From Sporotomaculum syntrophicum (GTDB lineage: Bacteria; Bacillota; Desulfotomaculia; Desulfotomaculales; Desulfallaceae): a DNA stretch of 64,000 nt. The stretch's first letter is position 1. The number at the start of each line of letters is the position of its first letter. Below are positions 56,569-64,000 of the stretch, piece by piece. Below the pieces are notes generated by a model. The model worked only from the letters and a program-made list of their open reading frames with translations. It was not told where the DNA came from and did not search any database. The position numbers were made by a program, and so were the translations under genes. The DNA is taken from contig NZ_LSRS01000003.1 in the NCBI RefSeq assembly GCF_009932395.1, positions 297,154 to 361,153 on the forward strand, in the 5' to 3' direction.

Positions 56569-56967
56569 CTACCAGATGTAGCAGATAACCTCGCCACCCA
56601 GGCCTTCCTTACGGGCTTTTTTGTCGGTCATAATCCCCCGGGAGGTTGAAATAATGGCAATACCCAATCCTCCCAATACCTTGGGAATAGAATCTTTGCG
56701 AGCATATACACGCAACCCGGGTTTGGATATGCGTTTGAGACCAGTAATCACCCGATCTTTACCTGCACTGTACTTGAGGTAAACACGGATGATACCTTGT
56801 TTGCCATCCTCAATGTACTCATAATCCCGGATAAAACCTTCTTGCTTGAGAATTTCTGCAATAGATCGCTTCATTTTGGAAGCGGGTGCTTCAATCTTAT
56901 CGTGAAAAACCATATTGCCGTTTCGGATACGTGTCAGGAAATCAGCAACAGGATCAGTCATCACCAT
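56569..56967 (-). CDS. rpsH: Ribosomal protein S8 (uS8)
   Basis: 132 residues; [15 protein letters not shown] at the start and the C-terminal [21 protein letters not shown]8 binding to mRNA controls spc operons in E. coli; no such site was searched successfully here. Confidence 0.97.
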   Translation of the reverse strand: MVMTDPVADFLTRIRNGNMVFHDKIEAPASKMKRSIAEILKQEGFIRDYEYIEDGKQGIIRVYLKYSAGKDRVITGLKRISKPGLRVYARKDSIPKVLGGLGIAIISTSRGIMTDKKARKEGLGGEVICYIW

Positions 56968-56988
56968 CTAAGGAGTACCTCCTTCCTT

Positions 56989-57174
56989 TTACCAACTGGC
57001 CTTCCTCAGTCCGGGAATCTCGCCTTTGTACGCTAATTCCCGAAAGCAAACTCGACAAATCCCAAACTTGCGCATATATGCATGAGGTCGGCCACATATA
57101 TTACATCTGTTGTGCGCCCGCACCGTAAATTTGGGAGGGCGCTTGGATCTGGCTATCATCGACTTCTTAGCCAC
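56989..57174 (-). CDS. rpsN: Ribosomal protein S14, zinc type (uS14)
   Basis: 61 residues, the short type Z form with four Cys: [26 protein letters not shown] (zinc pair C..C and C..C). Standard position between rplE and rpsH. Confidence 0.97.
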   Translation of the reverse strand: MAKKSMIARSKRPPKFTVRAHNRCNICGRPHAYMRKFGICRVCFRELAYKGEIPGLRKASW

Positions 57175-57214
57175 ACATTTCCCTCCTTTTGTTGAAATCC
57201 TATATTACCCGCTC

Positions 57215-57757
57215 TTAAGCTGCTTTAAATGGCATCCCGAGTAAACGGAGTAATTCCCGGGCTTCTTCATCAGTCTGGGCGCTGGTAACGAAAATAATAT
57301 CCATGCCCCTGATCTTATCAATTTTATCGTAATCGATTTCCGGAAATATAAGTTGTTCTTTAACACCCATGCTATAGTTACCCCGCCCGTCAAACGACTT
57401 CGGGGATGTACCACGGAAGTCCCTCACACGGGGCAGTGCTATATTCATTAACCTGTCGACAAACTCGTACATCCGATCGCCCCGCAGCGTAACCTTACAG
57501 CCAACGTTCATCCCGGCACGTAACTTAAAAGCAGCAATGGATTTTTTTGCCTTGGTGACCACTGGCCGCTGGCCTGTTATAATCATTAAATCGTTCACCG
57601 CAGCATCAATAGCCTTACTATTCTGGATGGCTTCACCCACCCCCATATTGATAACTACCTTTTCCAGCCTGGGGACTTGCATGGGGTTTTTATAGCCAAA
57701 CTTTTCCATCATGGCCTTAACTACTTCATCTCTGAATTTATCCTTAAGCCTTGGCAC
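57215..57757 (-). CDS. rplE: Ribosomal protein L5 (uL5)
   Basis: 180 residues from the GTG at 57757, which has AAGGAGG 8 bases upstream and begins [11 protein letters not shown] as L5 does; the frame is open further upstream without a site. [17 protein letters not shown] and [19 protein letters not shown] are diagnostic. Binds 5S rRNA. Confidence 0.96.
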   Translation of the reverse strand: MPRLKDKFRDEVVKAMMEKFGYKNPMQVPRLEKVVINMGVGEAIQNSKAIDAAVNDLMIITGQRPVVTKAKKSIAAFKLRAGMNVGCKVTLRGDRMYEFVDRLMNIALPRVRDFRGTSPKSFDGRGNYSMGVKEQLIFPEIDYDKIDKIRGMDIIFVTSAQTDEEARELLRLLGMPFKAA

Positions 57758-57780
57758 ACCTATACCCTCCTTCCGCCGGG

Positions 57781-58107
57781 TTAGCTGAGCACTTCCCCGC
57801 ATTTCTTACACTGGCGAATCTTTTTCCCATCTTCCAGTATTTTCTTGCCCACCCGAGTGGGGCGATTACATTTACTGCAATACAGCATTACATTGGAACT
57901 ATGGATCGGGGCTTCCTTCTCCATAATACCACCTTGCGGCATACTACGGGTAGGTTTGGTGTGACGTTTAACCTTGTTTACACCTTCTACTACCACACGG
58001 CTTTTGGCTGGTTGCACCTCCAGCACCTTACCTTTTTTACCGGCGCTTTTACCACGAATCACTAATACTGTATCACCTTTATGCACATGAACTTTGGGCT
58101 TGGTCAT
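57781..58107 (-). CDS. rplX: Ribosomal protein L24 (uL24)
   Basis: 108 residues; KOW motif [20 protein letters not shown], and a C-terminal CSKC...CKKC pair that probably binds zinc, present in some Firmicute L24 proteins. Confidence 0.97.
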   Translation of the reverse strand: MTKPKVHVHKGDTVLVIRGKSAGKKGKVLEVQPAKSRVVVEGVNKVKRHTKPTRSMPQGGIMEKEAPIHSSNVMLYCSKCNRPTRVGKKILEDGKKIRQCKKCGEVLS

Positions 58108-58136
58108 ATCCGTTGCACCTCCTGTAGCGGCATCTA

Positions 58137-58505
58137 CTACAATACTTCCGGGGCCAGGGAGACAATTTTCATATAATCATGCTCTCTTAATTCCCGGGCC
58201 ACGGGCCCAAAAATACGGGTGCCACGCGGAGTTCCGTCCTCTTTTATGATTACCGCAGCGTTTTCATCAAATTTAATGTAAGAACCATCGGGACGACGTA
58301 CTTCCTTTTTGGTTCGGACAATAACAGCCTGAACCACGTCACCTTTCTTAACAACGCCGCCTGGTGTAGCTTCCTTGACGGATGCAACTACCACATCACC
58401 CAAACTGGCATATCGGCGTAACGAACCGCCCATCACGCGAATACACATCAGCTTACGGGCACCAGTATTATCTGCCGCTCTAAGCATTGTTTGTACTTGA
58501 ATCAC
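58137..58505 (-). CDS. rplN: Ribosomal protein L14 (uL14)
   Basis: 122 residues; [20 protein letters not shown] and [20 protein letters not shown] are diagnostic. First spc-operon gene after rpsQ. Confidence 0.98.
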   Translation of the reverse strand: MIQVQTMLRAADNTGARKLMCIRVMGGSLRRYASLGDVVVASVKEATPGGVVKKGDVVQAVIVRTKKEVRRPDGSYIKFDENAAVIIKEDGTPRGTRIFGPVARELREHDYMKIVSLAPEVL

Positions 58506-58550
58506 CGTATTAGCCTCCTTCGCACAATAACCCCGGCGGGCTACCGGCGG

Positions 58551-58817
58551 CTATAACTGCTCTGTCTTGCGTAATATTTGCACCACACGCCACCTTTTAT
58601 CCTTGGACAATGGCCTGGTTTCCATTATCTTGACCTTGTCGCCGATATTACATATATTTTCTTCATCGTGGGCCTTATATTTTTTAGTTTGTCTGATAGT
58701 CCGGTTATATAGCGGGTGTCTTACTAATAATTCCACAGCTACAACAGCTGTTTTATCCATTTTATTACTTACAACCACGCCTGTTTTAGTTTTGCGCAAG
58801 TTGCGCTCCGTCAACAT
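58551..58817 (-). CDS. rpsQ: Ribosomal protein S17 (uS17)
   Basis: 88 residues; [20 protein letters not shown] and [20 protein letters not shown] with [14 protein letters not shown] are diagnostic. Confidence 0.97.
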   Translation of the reverse strand: MLTERNLRKTKTGVVVSNKMDKTAVVAVELLVRHPLYNRTIRQTKKYKAHDEENICNIGDKVKIMETRPLSKDKRWRVVQILRKTEQL

Positions 58818-58856
58818 GGCTACCCCCTTCCTGCTTCGGGATAATACGTTTATTCA

Positions 58857-59069
58857 CTAGGCCCGCTTGATACCAATTTCCCTTTCCCGAATAACAGTTT
58901 TTACGCGGGCAATATTTCTTCGAACTTCCTTGATACGCATGGGGTTATCCAGTTGTCCGGTAGCTAGTTGAAAGCGCAGCCGGAACAACTCATCCTTGGT
59001 ATCGTTCATTTTCTTTTGTAATTCCTCAACGGTCATATCTCGCAGTTCCTTAGCTTTCACTTGCCTCAC
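58857..59069 (-). CDS. rpmC: Ribosomal protein L29 (uL29)
   Basis: 70 residues; two-helix protein with [19 protein letters not shown] and [20 protein letters not shown]. Overlaps the end of rplP by 20 bases, so translation is coupled. Confidence 0.96.
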   Translation of the reverse strand: MRQVKAKELRDMTVEELQKKMNDTKDELFRLRFQLATGQLDNPMRIKEVRRNIARVKTVIREREIGIKRA

Positions 59070-59484
59070 CTACTTCCCCACGTCTTACAAACTTAGTCCT
59101 GATGGGTAGCTTGTGCGAAGCCAAGCGCATGGCCTCCCGGGCAACCTCTTCATTTACGCCGGCTAACTCAAACATAATCCGACCGGGCTTTACAACAGCT
59201 ACCCACCACTCGGGTGCACCTTTGCCACTGCCCATCCTGGTTTCAGCCGGCTTTTTAGTAACCGGTTTATCGGGGAAAATCTTAATCCATACTTTACCGC
59301 CACGCTTAATATAACGTGTCATCGCAATACGAGCGGCTTCGATTTGCCGATTGGTAATCCAGCCGGGTTCCAGCGCTTTTAACCCATAATCCCCAAAATG
59401 GACTTCATTGCCCCCCTTGGATTTACCCGAGGGTATCGCCCCGCGGCGCTGCTTGCGGTATTTTACCCTTTTTGGCATGAGCAT
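59050..59484 (-). CDS. rplP: Ribosomal protein L16 (uL16)
   Basis: 144 residues from ATG 59484; a second ATG at 59478 is the usual family start ([13 protein letters not shown]) but lies 18 bases from AGGAGG, against 12 for the first. [20 protein letters not shown] is diagnostic. Confidence 0.96.
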   Translation of the reverse strand: MLMPKRVKYRKQRRGAIPSGKSKGGNEVHFGDYGLKALEPGWITNRQIEAARIAMTRYIKRGGKVWIKIFPDKPVTKKPAETRMGSGKGAPEWWVAVVKPGRIMFELAGVNEEVAREAMRLASHKLPIRTKFVRRGEVGEASES

Positions 59485-59489
59485 AAAGC

Positions 59490-60155
59490 CTATTCGCCTC
59501 CTTTACCGGCAGTGGTTCTTCTACCTTCCGGCAAAACTTCTCCTTTATATATCCAAACCTTAATACCGATTTTTCCATAAGTTGTGTTTGCTTCAGCAAA
59601 TCCATAGTCAATATCAGCCCGCAAGGTGTGCAAAGGAACTTTGCCTTCACTGTACCACTCGGTGCGAGCAATTTCAGCCCCAGCTAAACGACCGCTGCAT
59701 GAAATCTTGATCCCCTTAGCGCCCATCTTCATAGCCCTGCCAACGCTTTGCTTCATAGCCCGGCGGAAAGCAATTCTTCTTTCTAATTGCGAAGCCACGT
59801 TTTCTGCTAATAGCTGGGCATCGATTTCAGGTACTTTCACTTCAACAATATTGATATTGACATGTTTACCGGTCATTTGTTCCAGCTGTTTGCGTAAATT
59901 TTCCACCTCGGTACCGCCCCGTCCGATAACAATACCGGGCTTAGCTGTATGGATAGATAATTTTATTTTATTAGCAGCCCGCTCAATCTGTATGCGGGCA
60001 ATGCCTGCGGCAAACAATTTCTTCTTAACAAATTTGCGTATATTATAATCTTCTAGCAAAAGAGTGGAAAAGTTTTTCTTATCAGCATACCATTTACCTT
60101 CCCAGTCTTTAATAATGCCAATGCGCAACCCAACGGGATTTACCTTCTGCCCCAC
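59490..60155 (-). CDS. rpsC: Ribosomal protein S3 (uS3)
   Basis: 221 residues from [25 protein letters not shown]-domain loop [16 protein letters not shown] and the C-terminal [20 protein letters not shown]. Start lies one base after the rplV stop. Confidence 0.97.
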   Translation of the reverse strand: MGQKVNPVGLRIGIIKDWEGKWYADKKNFSTLLLEDYNIRKFVKKKLFAAGIARIQIERAANKIKLSIHTAKPGIVIGRGGTEVENLRKQLEQMTGKHVNINIVEVKVPEIDAQLLAENVASQLERRIAFRRAMKQSVGRAMKMGAKGIKISCSGRLAGAEIARTEWYSEGKVPLHTLRADIDYGFAEANTTYGKIGIKVWIYKGEVLPEGRRTTAGKGGE

Positions 60156-60156
60156 A

Positions 60157-60501
60157 CTAACCCTCCTTTTTTTCTTTTACTACCACAGTAATGTGGCTGG
60201 TACGGTGACGCAGCACATCCGCACGCCCCATAGCTCGGGGTTGCCACCGTTTCAAGGTGGGTCCTTGATCTACATAACAAGCGGCCACATACAGGTTATC
60301 CTTATTCATTTCATAATTATGCTCGGCGTTGGCGGCGGCTGATTTAACCACCTTAGCTACTGGTACAGACGCCCTCTTGGGCGTGAATTTTAATATTGCC
60401 AGTGCTTCTTGTACATCCTTACCCCTTATTATGTCAATAACCTGACGCACTTTACGTGGGGAGATGCGAATATATTTCGCAACCGCTTTTGCTTCTTCCA
60501 T
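60157..60501 (-). CDS. rplV: Ribosomal protein L22 (uL22)
   Basis: 114 residues; [20 protein letters not shown] at the start and the exit-tunnel hairpin region [20 protein letters not shown]. Standard position. Confidence 0.97.
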   Translation of the reverse strand: MEEAKAVAKYIRISPRKVRQVIDIIRGKDVQEALAILKFTPKRASVPVAKVVKSAAANAEHNYEMNKDNLYVAACYVDQGPTLKRWQPRAMGRADVLRHRTSHITVVVKEKKEG

Positions 60502-60525
60502 GGTTGTTATACCCCCTTTACACGT

Positions 60526-60810
60526 TTACTTCAAGGACGTAGACCTTTCAGTATGAGAACCGTGTCCTCGGAAAAGCCTCGTGGGGGCGAACTCGCCTAA
60601 TTTATGACCAACCATATCCTCGGTAACATATACGGGAACATGTTTCCTGCCATCATGCACTGCGAGAGTATGCCCGATCATATCCGGGAAAATGGTGGAA
60701 CGGCGGGACCATGTTTTAATGACCCTTTTATCGCCCTTTTCATTCATCTCTTGGATTTTATTAAGGAGCTTTTCGTCACAATACGGGCCTTTTTTTAGAG
60801 AGCGACCCAT
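60526..60810 (-). CDS. rpsS: Ribosomal protein S19 (uS19)
   Basis: 94 residues; [20 protein letters not shown] and [20 protein letters not shown] with GEFAPTR are diagnostic. Confidence 0.97.
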   Translation of the reverse strand: MGRSLKKGPYCDEKLLNKIQEMNEKGDKRVIKTWSRRSTIFPDMIGHTLAVHDGRKHVPVYVTEDMVGHKLGEFAPTRLFRGHGSHTERSTSLK

Positions 60811-60843
60811 CGGCTAGCCTCCTTCCTGCAGCTGTACATTATC

Positions 60844-61671
60844 TTATTTTTTACCACGCCGCTTAACAATTAAGCGATCACTGGACTTTTTCTTCCGTGT
60901 GCGTGCACCCAGAGCCGGTTTACCCCAAGGAGTTACCGGATTTCTACCAACGGGTGAACGGCCTTCACCACCACCATGCGGGTGGTCCACAGGGTTCATT
61001 ACCACGCCACGTACTGTGGGGCGTTTACCCAGCCAGCGGGAGCGGCCGGCTTTACCAACAGTTATATTCTCGTGATCCACATTACCAACCTGGCCAATCG
61101 TAGCCCGGCAATCTTGTAAAATCAAACGCATTTCTCCAGAAGGCATACGTACATGCGCGTATTTACCCTCTTTGGCCATTAGCTGCGCAGACGAGCCGGC
61201 TGATCTAACCAATTGGCCGCCGCCCTTGGGGTGCAGCTCAATATTATGAATCATTGTACCCACTGGAATATTACGCAAAGCCAGGGCATTGCCCACTTTG
61301 ATATCAGCTTCAGGACCTGATTCAACTTTTTGACCTACCTGCAGGCCCACCGGAGCAATAATATAACGTTTCTCACCATCAACGTAATGCAGCAGGGCAA
61401 TACGTGCCGAACGGTTAGGGTCATACTCAATCGTGGCTACCTTAGCCGGTATACCGTCCTTATCCCGTTTAAAATCAATTATCCGATATGCCCTTTTATG
61501 TCCTCCACCACGGTGACGCACAGTTATTCTGCCATTGGCATTTCTGCCGGCTTTGCTATTAAGCGGTTCCAGCAGGGATTTTTCCGGTTCGCTGGCAGTT
61601 ATTTCCTCAAAAGTTGAAACTGTAACAAACCTTCGACCCGGCGATGTAGGTTTGAATTTTTTAATCCCCAC
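60844..61671 (-). CDS. rplB: Ribosomal protein L2 (uL2)
   Basis: 275 residues; [20 protein letters not shown], and the C-terminal [20 protein letters not shown] containing the peptidyl-transferase-adjacent His. Standard position. Confidence 0.98.
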   Translation of the reverse strand: MGIKKFKPTSPGRRFVTVSTFEEITASEPEKSLLEPLNSKAGRNANGRITVRHRGGGHKRAYRIIDFKRDKDGIPAKVATIEYDPNRSARIALLHYVDGEKRYIIAPVGLQVGQKVESGPEADIKVGNALALRNIPVGTMIHNIELHPKGGGQLVRSAGSSAQLMAKEGKYAHVRMPSGEMRLILQDCRATIGQVGNVDHENITVGKAGRSRWLGKRPTVRGVVMNPVDHPHGGGEGRSPVGRNPVTPWGKPALGARTRKKKSSDRLIVKRRGKK

Positions 61672-61731
61672 CTGGTTTCCCTCCTTATCGCGCTCCCGTG
61701 CCCTTGCCTGGACAGCGAGAGAATCATTTCA

Positions 61732-62016
61732 CTAAACACCTTCAAAGAGCTGAATTTTTCCTTCTTTAAGAGTAACAATGGCTTTTTTACGATCGGGTGT
61801 CTTGCCCCAGCGATTACGAACCCGCTTTAATTTGCCCTTGACCCGCATAGTACGCACTTTGTCAACTTTAACATTAAACAATTCTTCCACGGCCTTGCGG
61901 ATCTCAATCTTGTTGGAACCTATATCCACGATAAAGGTGTACTTGTTTTCTTCCACCAAACCCATACTTTTTTCGGTAATTACCGGCTTCTTAATAATAT
62001 CGCGAGGGTTTTTCAT
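61732..62016 (-). CDS. rplW: Ribosomal protein L23 (uL23)
   Basis: 94 residues; [20 protein letters not shown] and the tunnel-side loop [20 protein letters not shown]. Its ATG overlaps the last base of rplD. L23 is the docking site for trigger factor and SRP. Confidence 0.97.
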   Translation of the reverse strand: MKNPRDIIKKPVITEKSMGLVEENKYTFIVDIGSNKIEIRKAVEELFNVKVDKVRTMRVKGKLKRVRNRWGKTPDRKKAIVTLKEGKIQLFEGV

Positions 62017-62639
62017 TAAACAAACACCTCCTCAACCCTGGCCACCGCGTCTTTGGTAATGACCAGCGTTTTATGCGCCAGTAAATCGTAAACATTCAGC
62101 CCCGGAACACTTAATTGCTTAATTCCCGGAATGTTACGAGCCGACTTATAAACCATGTCATCTCTCTGGGCAGTAACTACTAAAGCTTTGTTATTAACTT
62201 TAAGGTTACTAAGTATCTTTACCATATCCTTGGTTTTGGGCACATCTAGCTTTAATTCTTCCAATACAACAATGGTGCCACCCTCAACTTTGGACGACAG
62301 TGCTGATTTCATAGCCAGCCTGCGTACCTTTTTAGGAATCCGGTAGCTATAATCACGCGGGTGTGGCCCAAATACAGTGCCACCGCCGCGCCAAATGGGT
62401 GAACGGTTCGACCCGGCCCGAGCGCGACCGGTACCTTTTTGACGATAAGGTTTGCGGCCACCACCGCTGACCTCTGCTCTCGTTTTAGTATCGTGGGTAC
62501 CCTGCCGTCTTCCGGCTAACTGCATGGTTACAACATCATGCAACGCTTGCTCGTGAACAGCAATACCGAAAATATCTTCTTTTAATTCGATTTCCCCGAC
62601 CTGGTCACCGTTCATATTATACATAGCAACTCTGGGCAT
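62016..62639 (-). CDS. rplD: Ribosomal protein L4 (uL4)
   Basis: 207 residues; the exit-tunnel loop [20 protein letters not shown] and [20 protein letters not shown] are diagnostic. In E. coli L4 represses the S10 operon; regulation here is unknown. Confidence 0.97.
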   Translation of the reverse strand: MPRVAMYNMNGDQVGEIELKEDIFGIAVHEQALHDVVTMQLAGRRQGTHDTKTRAEVSGGGRKPYRQKGTGRARAGSNRSPIWRGGGTVFGPHPRDYSYRIPKKVRRLAMKSALSSKVEGGTIVVLEELKLDVPKTKDMVKILSNLKVNNKALVVTAQRDDMVYKSARNIPGIKQLSVPGLNVYDLLAHKTLVITKDAVARVEEVFV

Positions 62640-62668
62640 GAATGACTTCCTCCTTTCGCTGCGCGCCG

Positions 62669-63298
62669 TTACCTGGCTTTAACGGATTTCTTGACCATAA
62701 CCAAACCACCACGCGGGCCTGGAATGGCTCCCTTTATTGCCAGCAGATTTTGCCCGGCATCCACCCGGACAACCTCTAAATTCTGTATGGTCACCCGTTC
62801 AGCGCCATAGTGCCCCGGCAGTTTTCTGCCTTTGAACACCCGGGCCGGACCTTTGGCCCCCAGCGAACCGGGCCTCCGGTGATACTTGGAACCGTGAGCC
62901 ATAGGCCCACGATGGAAGCCATGGCGTTTGATACCACCCGAAAAACCACGTCCTTTGGTGGTACCCACAACGTCAACTTTTTCACCGGGTGCAAAAATAT
63001 CCGCTTTGATTTCCTGCCCAACTTCATAGGCATCAATGTCATCAACGCGTATTTCCCGCAGGTAACGCTTGGGCTTGATACCCGCCTTTTCATAATGGCC
63101 TTTCATTGGCTTGTTAACCAGATTTTCCCGTTTTTCACCAAAGCCTACTTGAATGGCAGCATAACCGTCATGTTCAACGGTTTTCTTTTGCGCAATTACA
63201 CAGGGTCCGGCTTCAATAACGGTTACCGGCAAGGCAATACCTTGCTCTGTAAATACCTGAGTCATACCAACCTTCTTACCCAATATTGCTTTGGGCAT
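62669..63298 (-). CDS. rplC: Ribosomal protein L3 (uL3)
   Basis: 209 residues from the ATG at 63298 ([16 protein letters not shown]), with GGAGG at 11 bases; an earlier ATG at 63334 would prepend residues unlike L3. [20 protein letters not shown] is diagnostic. A 153-base gap separates it from rpsJ. Confidence 0.97.
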   Translation of the reverse strand: MPKAILGKKVGMTQVFTEQGIALPVTVIEAGPCVIAQKKTVEHDGYAAIQVGFGEKRENLVNKPMKGHYEKAGIKPKRYLREIRVDDIDAYEVGQEIKADIFAPGEKVDVVGTTKGRGFSGGIKRHGFHRGPMAHGSKYHRRPGSLGAKGPARVFKGRKLPGHYGAERVTIQNLEVVRVDAGQNLLAIKGAIPGPRGGLVMVKKSVKAR

Positions 63299-63364
63299 TA
63301 CTCCTTGCACCTCCCGAGCCTGCTCGAAGTACAATGCTTCATAGGCTTTTCGATGCCGTCAGCG

Positions 63365-63411
63365 GTTCAGCGTATGAAGTTCAATGTCAATATGACCAAA
63401 CTTAGCTGAAC
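63365..63411 (-). promoter_or_regulatory. Stem-loop in the unusually long rpsJ-rplC gap
   Basis: GTTCAGC (63411-63405 on the minus strand) pairs with GCTGAAC (63371-63365) across a 33-base loop. No promoter or terminator is convincing. A ribosomal-protein binding leader for rplC is possible but not shown. Confidence 0.3.
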
Positions 63412-63451
63412 TTGACCTTCGAGACTGCTTTCTGTTAATTTCTTATCTTGC

Positions 63452-63760
63452 TTACAGTTTAATTTCAATATCCACACCGGCGGGCAGGTCTAAACGCATT
63501 AACGCATCTACTGTTTTTGGTGTAGGTTCCATGATATCAATCAACCGCTTATGAGTTCTCATTTCAAATTGTTCCCTTGAGTCTTTATTAACGTGCGGGG
63601 AACGTAATATCGTATAGATATTTTTTTCCGTGGGCAAAGGTACAGGACCCGCCACATTGGCTCCAGTCCGCCGGGCAGTTTCTACAATCTTCTGGGCCGA
63701 TTGGTCCAGCATATGATGATCATACGCCTTAAGCCGTATACGGATCTTTTGATTTTTCAT
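63452..63760 (-). CDS. rpsJ: Ribosomal protein S10 (uS10)
   Basis: 102 residues; [20 protein letters not shown] and [20 protein letters not shown] are diagnostic. S10 is also the transcription antitermination factor NusE. First gene after tuf. Confidence 0.98.
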   Translation of the reverse strand: MKNQKIRIRLKAYDHHMLDQSAQKIVETARRTGANVAGPVPLPTEKNIYTILRSPHVNKDSREQFEMRTHKRLIDIMEPTPKTVDALMRLDLPAGVDIEIKL

Positions 63761-63799
63761 GCACTGACCTCCTTTCGCCTAAAAGAAGAGCGTCAAAAA

Positions 63800-64000
63800 T
63801 TACTCGTTAATACCGGTAACCACACCAGCACCCACCGTGCGACCACCTTCACGAATGGCGAAGCGCAATCCTTCTTCTATAGCAATGGGAGTGATCAGCT
63901 CGATATTCATTCTAATGTTATCGCCCGGCATAACCATTTCCACACCCTCCGGCAGCTGGGCTACGCCGGTAACGTCTGTGGTGCGGAAGTAGAACTGTGG
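63800..64000 (-). CDS. tuf: Elongation factor Tu, C-terminal end (partial)
   Basis: The last 66 residues of EF-Tu domain 3, ending [14 protein letters not shown] before TAA at 63802-63800; [12 protein letters not shown] opens the visible part and MVMPGDNI follows. The 5' part, including the GTPase domain, lies beyond the window. It precedes rpsJ, the normal str/S10 junction. Confidence 0.97.
   Translation of the reverse strand, partial: PQFYFRTTDVTGVAQLPEGVEMVMPGDNIRMNIELITPIAIEEGLRFAIREGGRTVGAGVVTGINE

Overview
The window reads as chromosome of a spore-forming, probably anaerobic Firmicute. The evidence is a Gram-positive type S10-spc-alpha ribosomal cluster, an EcfA1-EcfA2-EcfT module followed by truA and rplM-rpsI, the spore-cortex amidase CwlD, a CotF-type spore coat protein, strong AGGAGG ribosome binding sites and frequent GTG and TTG starts. 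FdhD, AmmeMemoRadiSam genes and direct-sulfhydrylation methionine genes suggest a Desulfotomaculum-like Peptococcaceae relative. That placement is inference; no rRNA gene is present to fix it.

Layout. 1-2802 (+): the end of a VTC-domain protein, a DUF4956 membrane protein and a CotH-kinase-family protein. 2915-7842 (-): a complete ABC importer with a DUF3798-like lipoprotein, a duplicated-domain ATPase and two permeases. 8119-11314 (+): a small membrane protein, then metY-metA behind a strong sigma-A promoter. 11550-12569 (-): a small secreted protein interrupted by an in-frame TAG, and a His-rich membrane protein. 12952-16924 (+): an FdhD-NadA fusion, an Rrf2 regulator, a cysteine desulfurase and a MOSC protein, a group linked by sulfur and Fe-S/Mo-cofactor chemistry. 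17219-20660: a protein built of 40-residue repeats, a MarR regulator with a small membrane-anchored zinc-finger-like protein, a DNA-binding/PBP-like regulator, and a 63-residue protein.

20880-28121 (-): argC-argJ-argB-argD-argF-argG behind a promoter overlapped by a strong ARG box; argH is absent. 28146-31442 (+): small proteins, an inositol-phosphatase-family enzyme, two spore-coat-type genes and a LOG-like protein. 31610-39462 (-): a UPF0756 protein, a Ski2-like helicase split into two overlapping genes exactly between its RecA domains, the two-gene AmmeMemoRadiSam set and a LysE exporter. 39806-43322 (+): an ECHDC3-like crotonase without the canonical catalytic glutamates and a P-type calcium-type ATPase.

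43391-64000 (-): the translation block, read from the right edge as tuf (partial), rpsJ, rplC, rplD, rplW, rplB, rpsS, rplV, rpsC, rplP, rpmC, rpsQ, rplN, rplX, rplE, rpsN, rpsH, rplF, rplR, rpsE, rpmD, rplO, secY, map, a KOW protein, infA, rpmJ, rpsM, rpsK, rpsD, rpoA, rplQ, ecfA1, ecfA2, ecfT, truA, rplM, rpsI and cwlD. The adk gene usually found between secY and map is missing. Four short dispersed copies of a GGGGTCAGGCTT-type element lie in intergenic DNA. The observations I rate highest are the FdhD-NadA fusion beside a cysteine desulfurase, the split helicase, the in-frame TAG gene, the hairpin between Shine-Dalgarno and start of the Memo-AMMECR1 gene, and the dispersed element.
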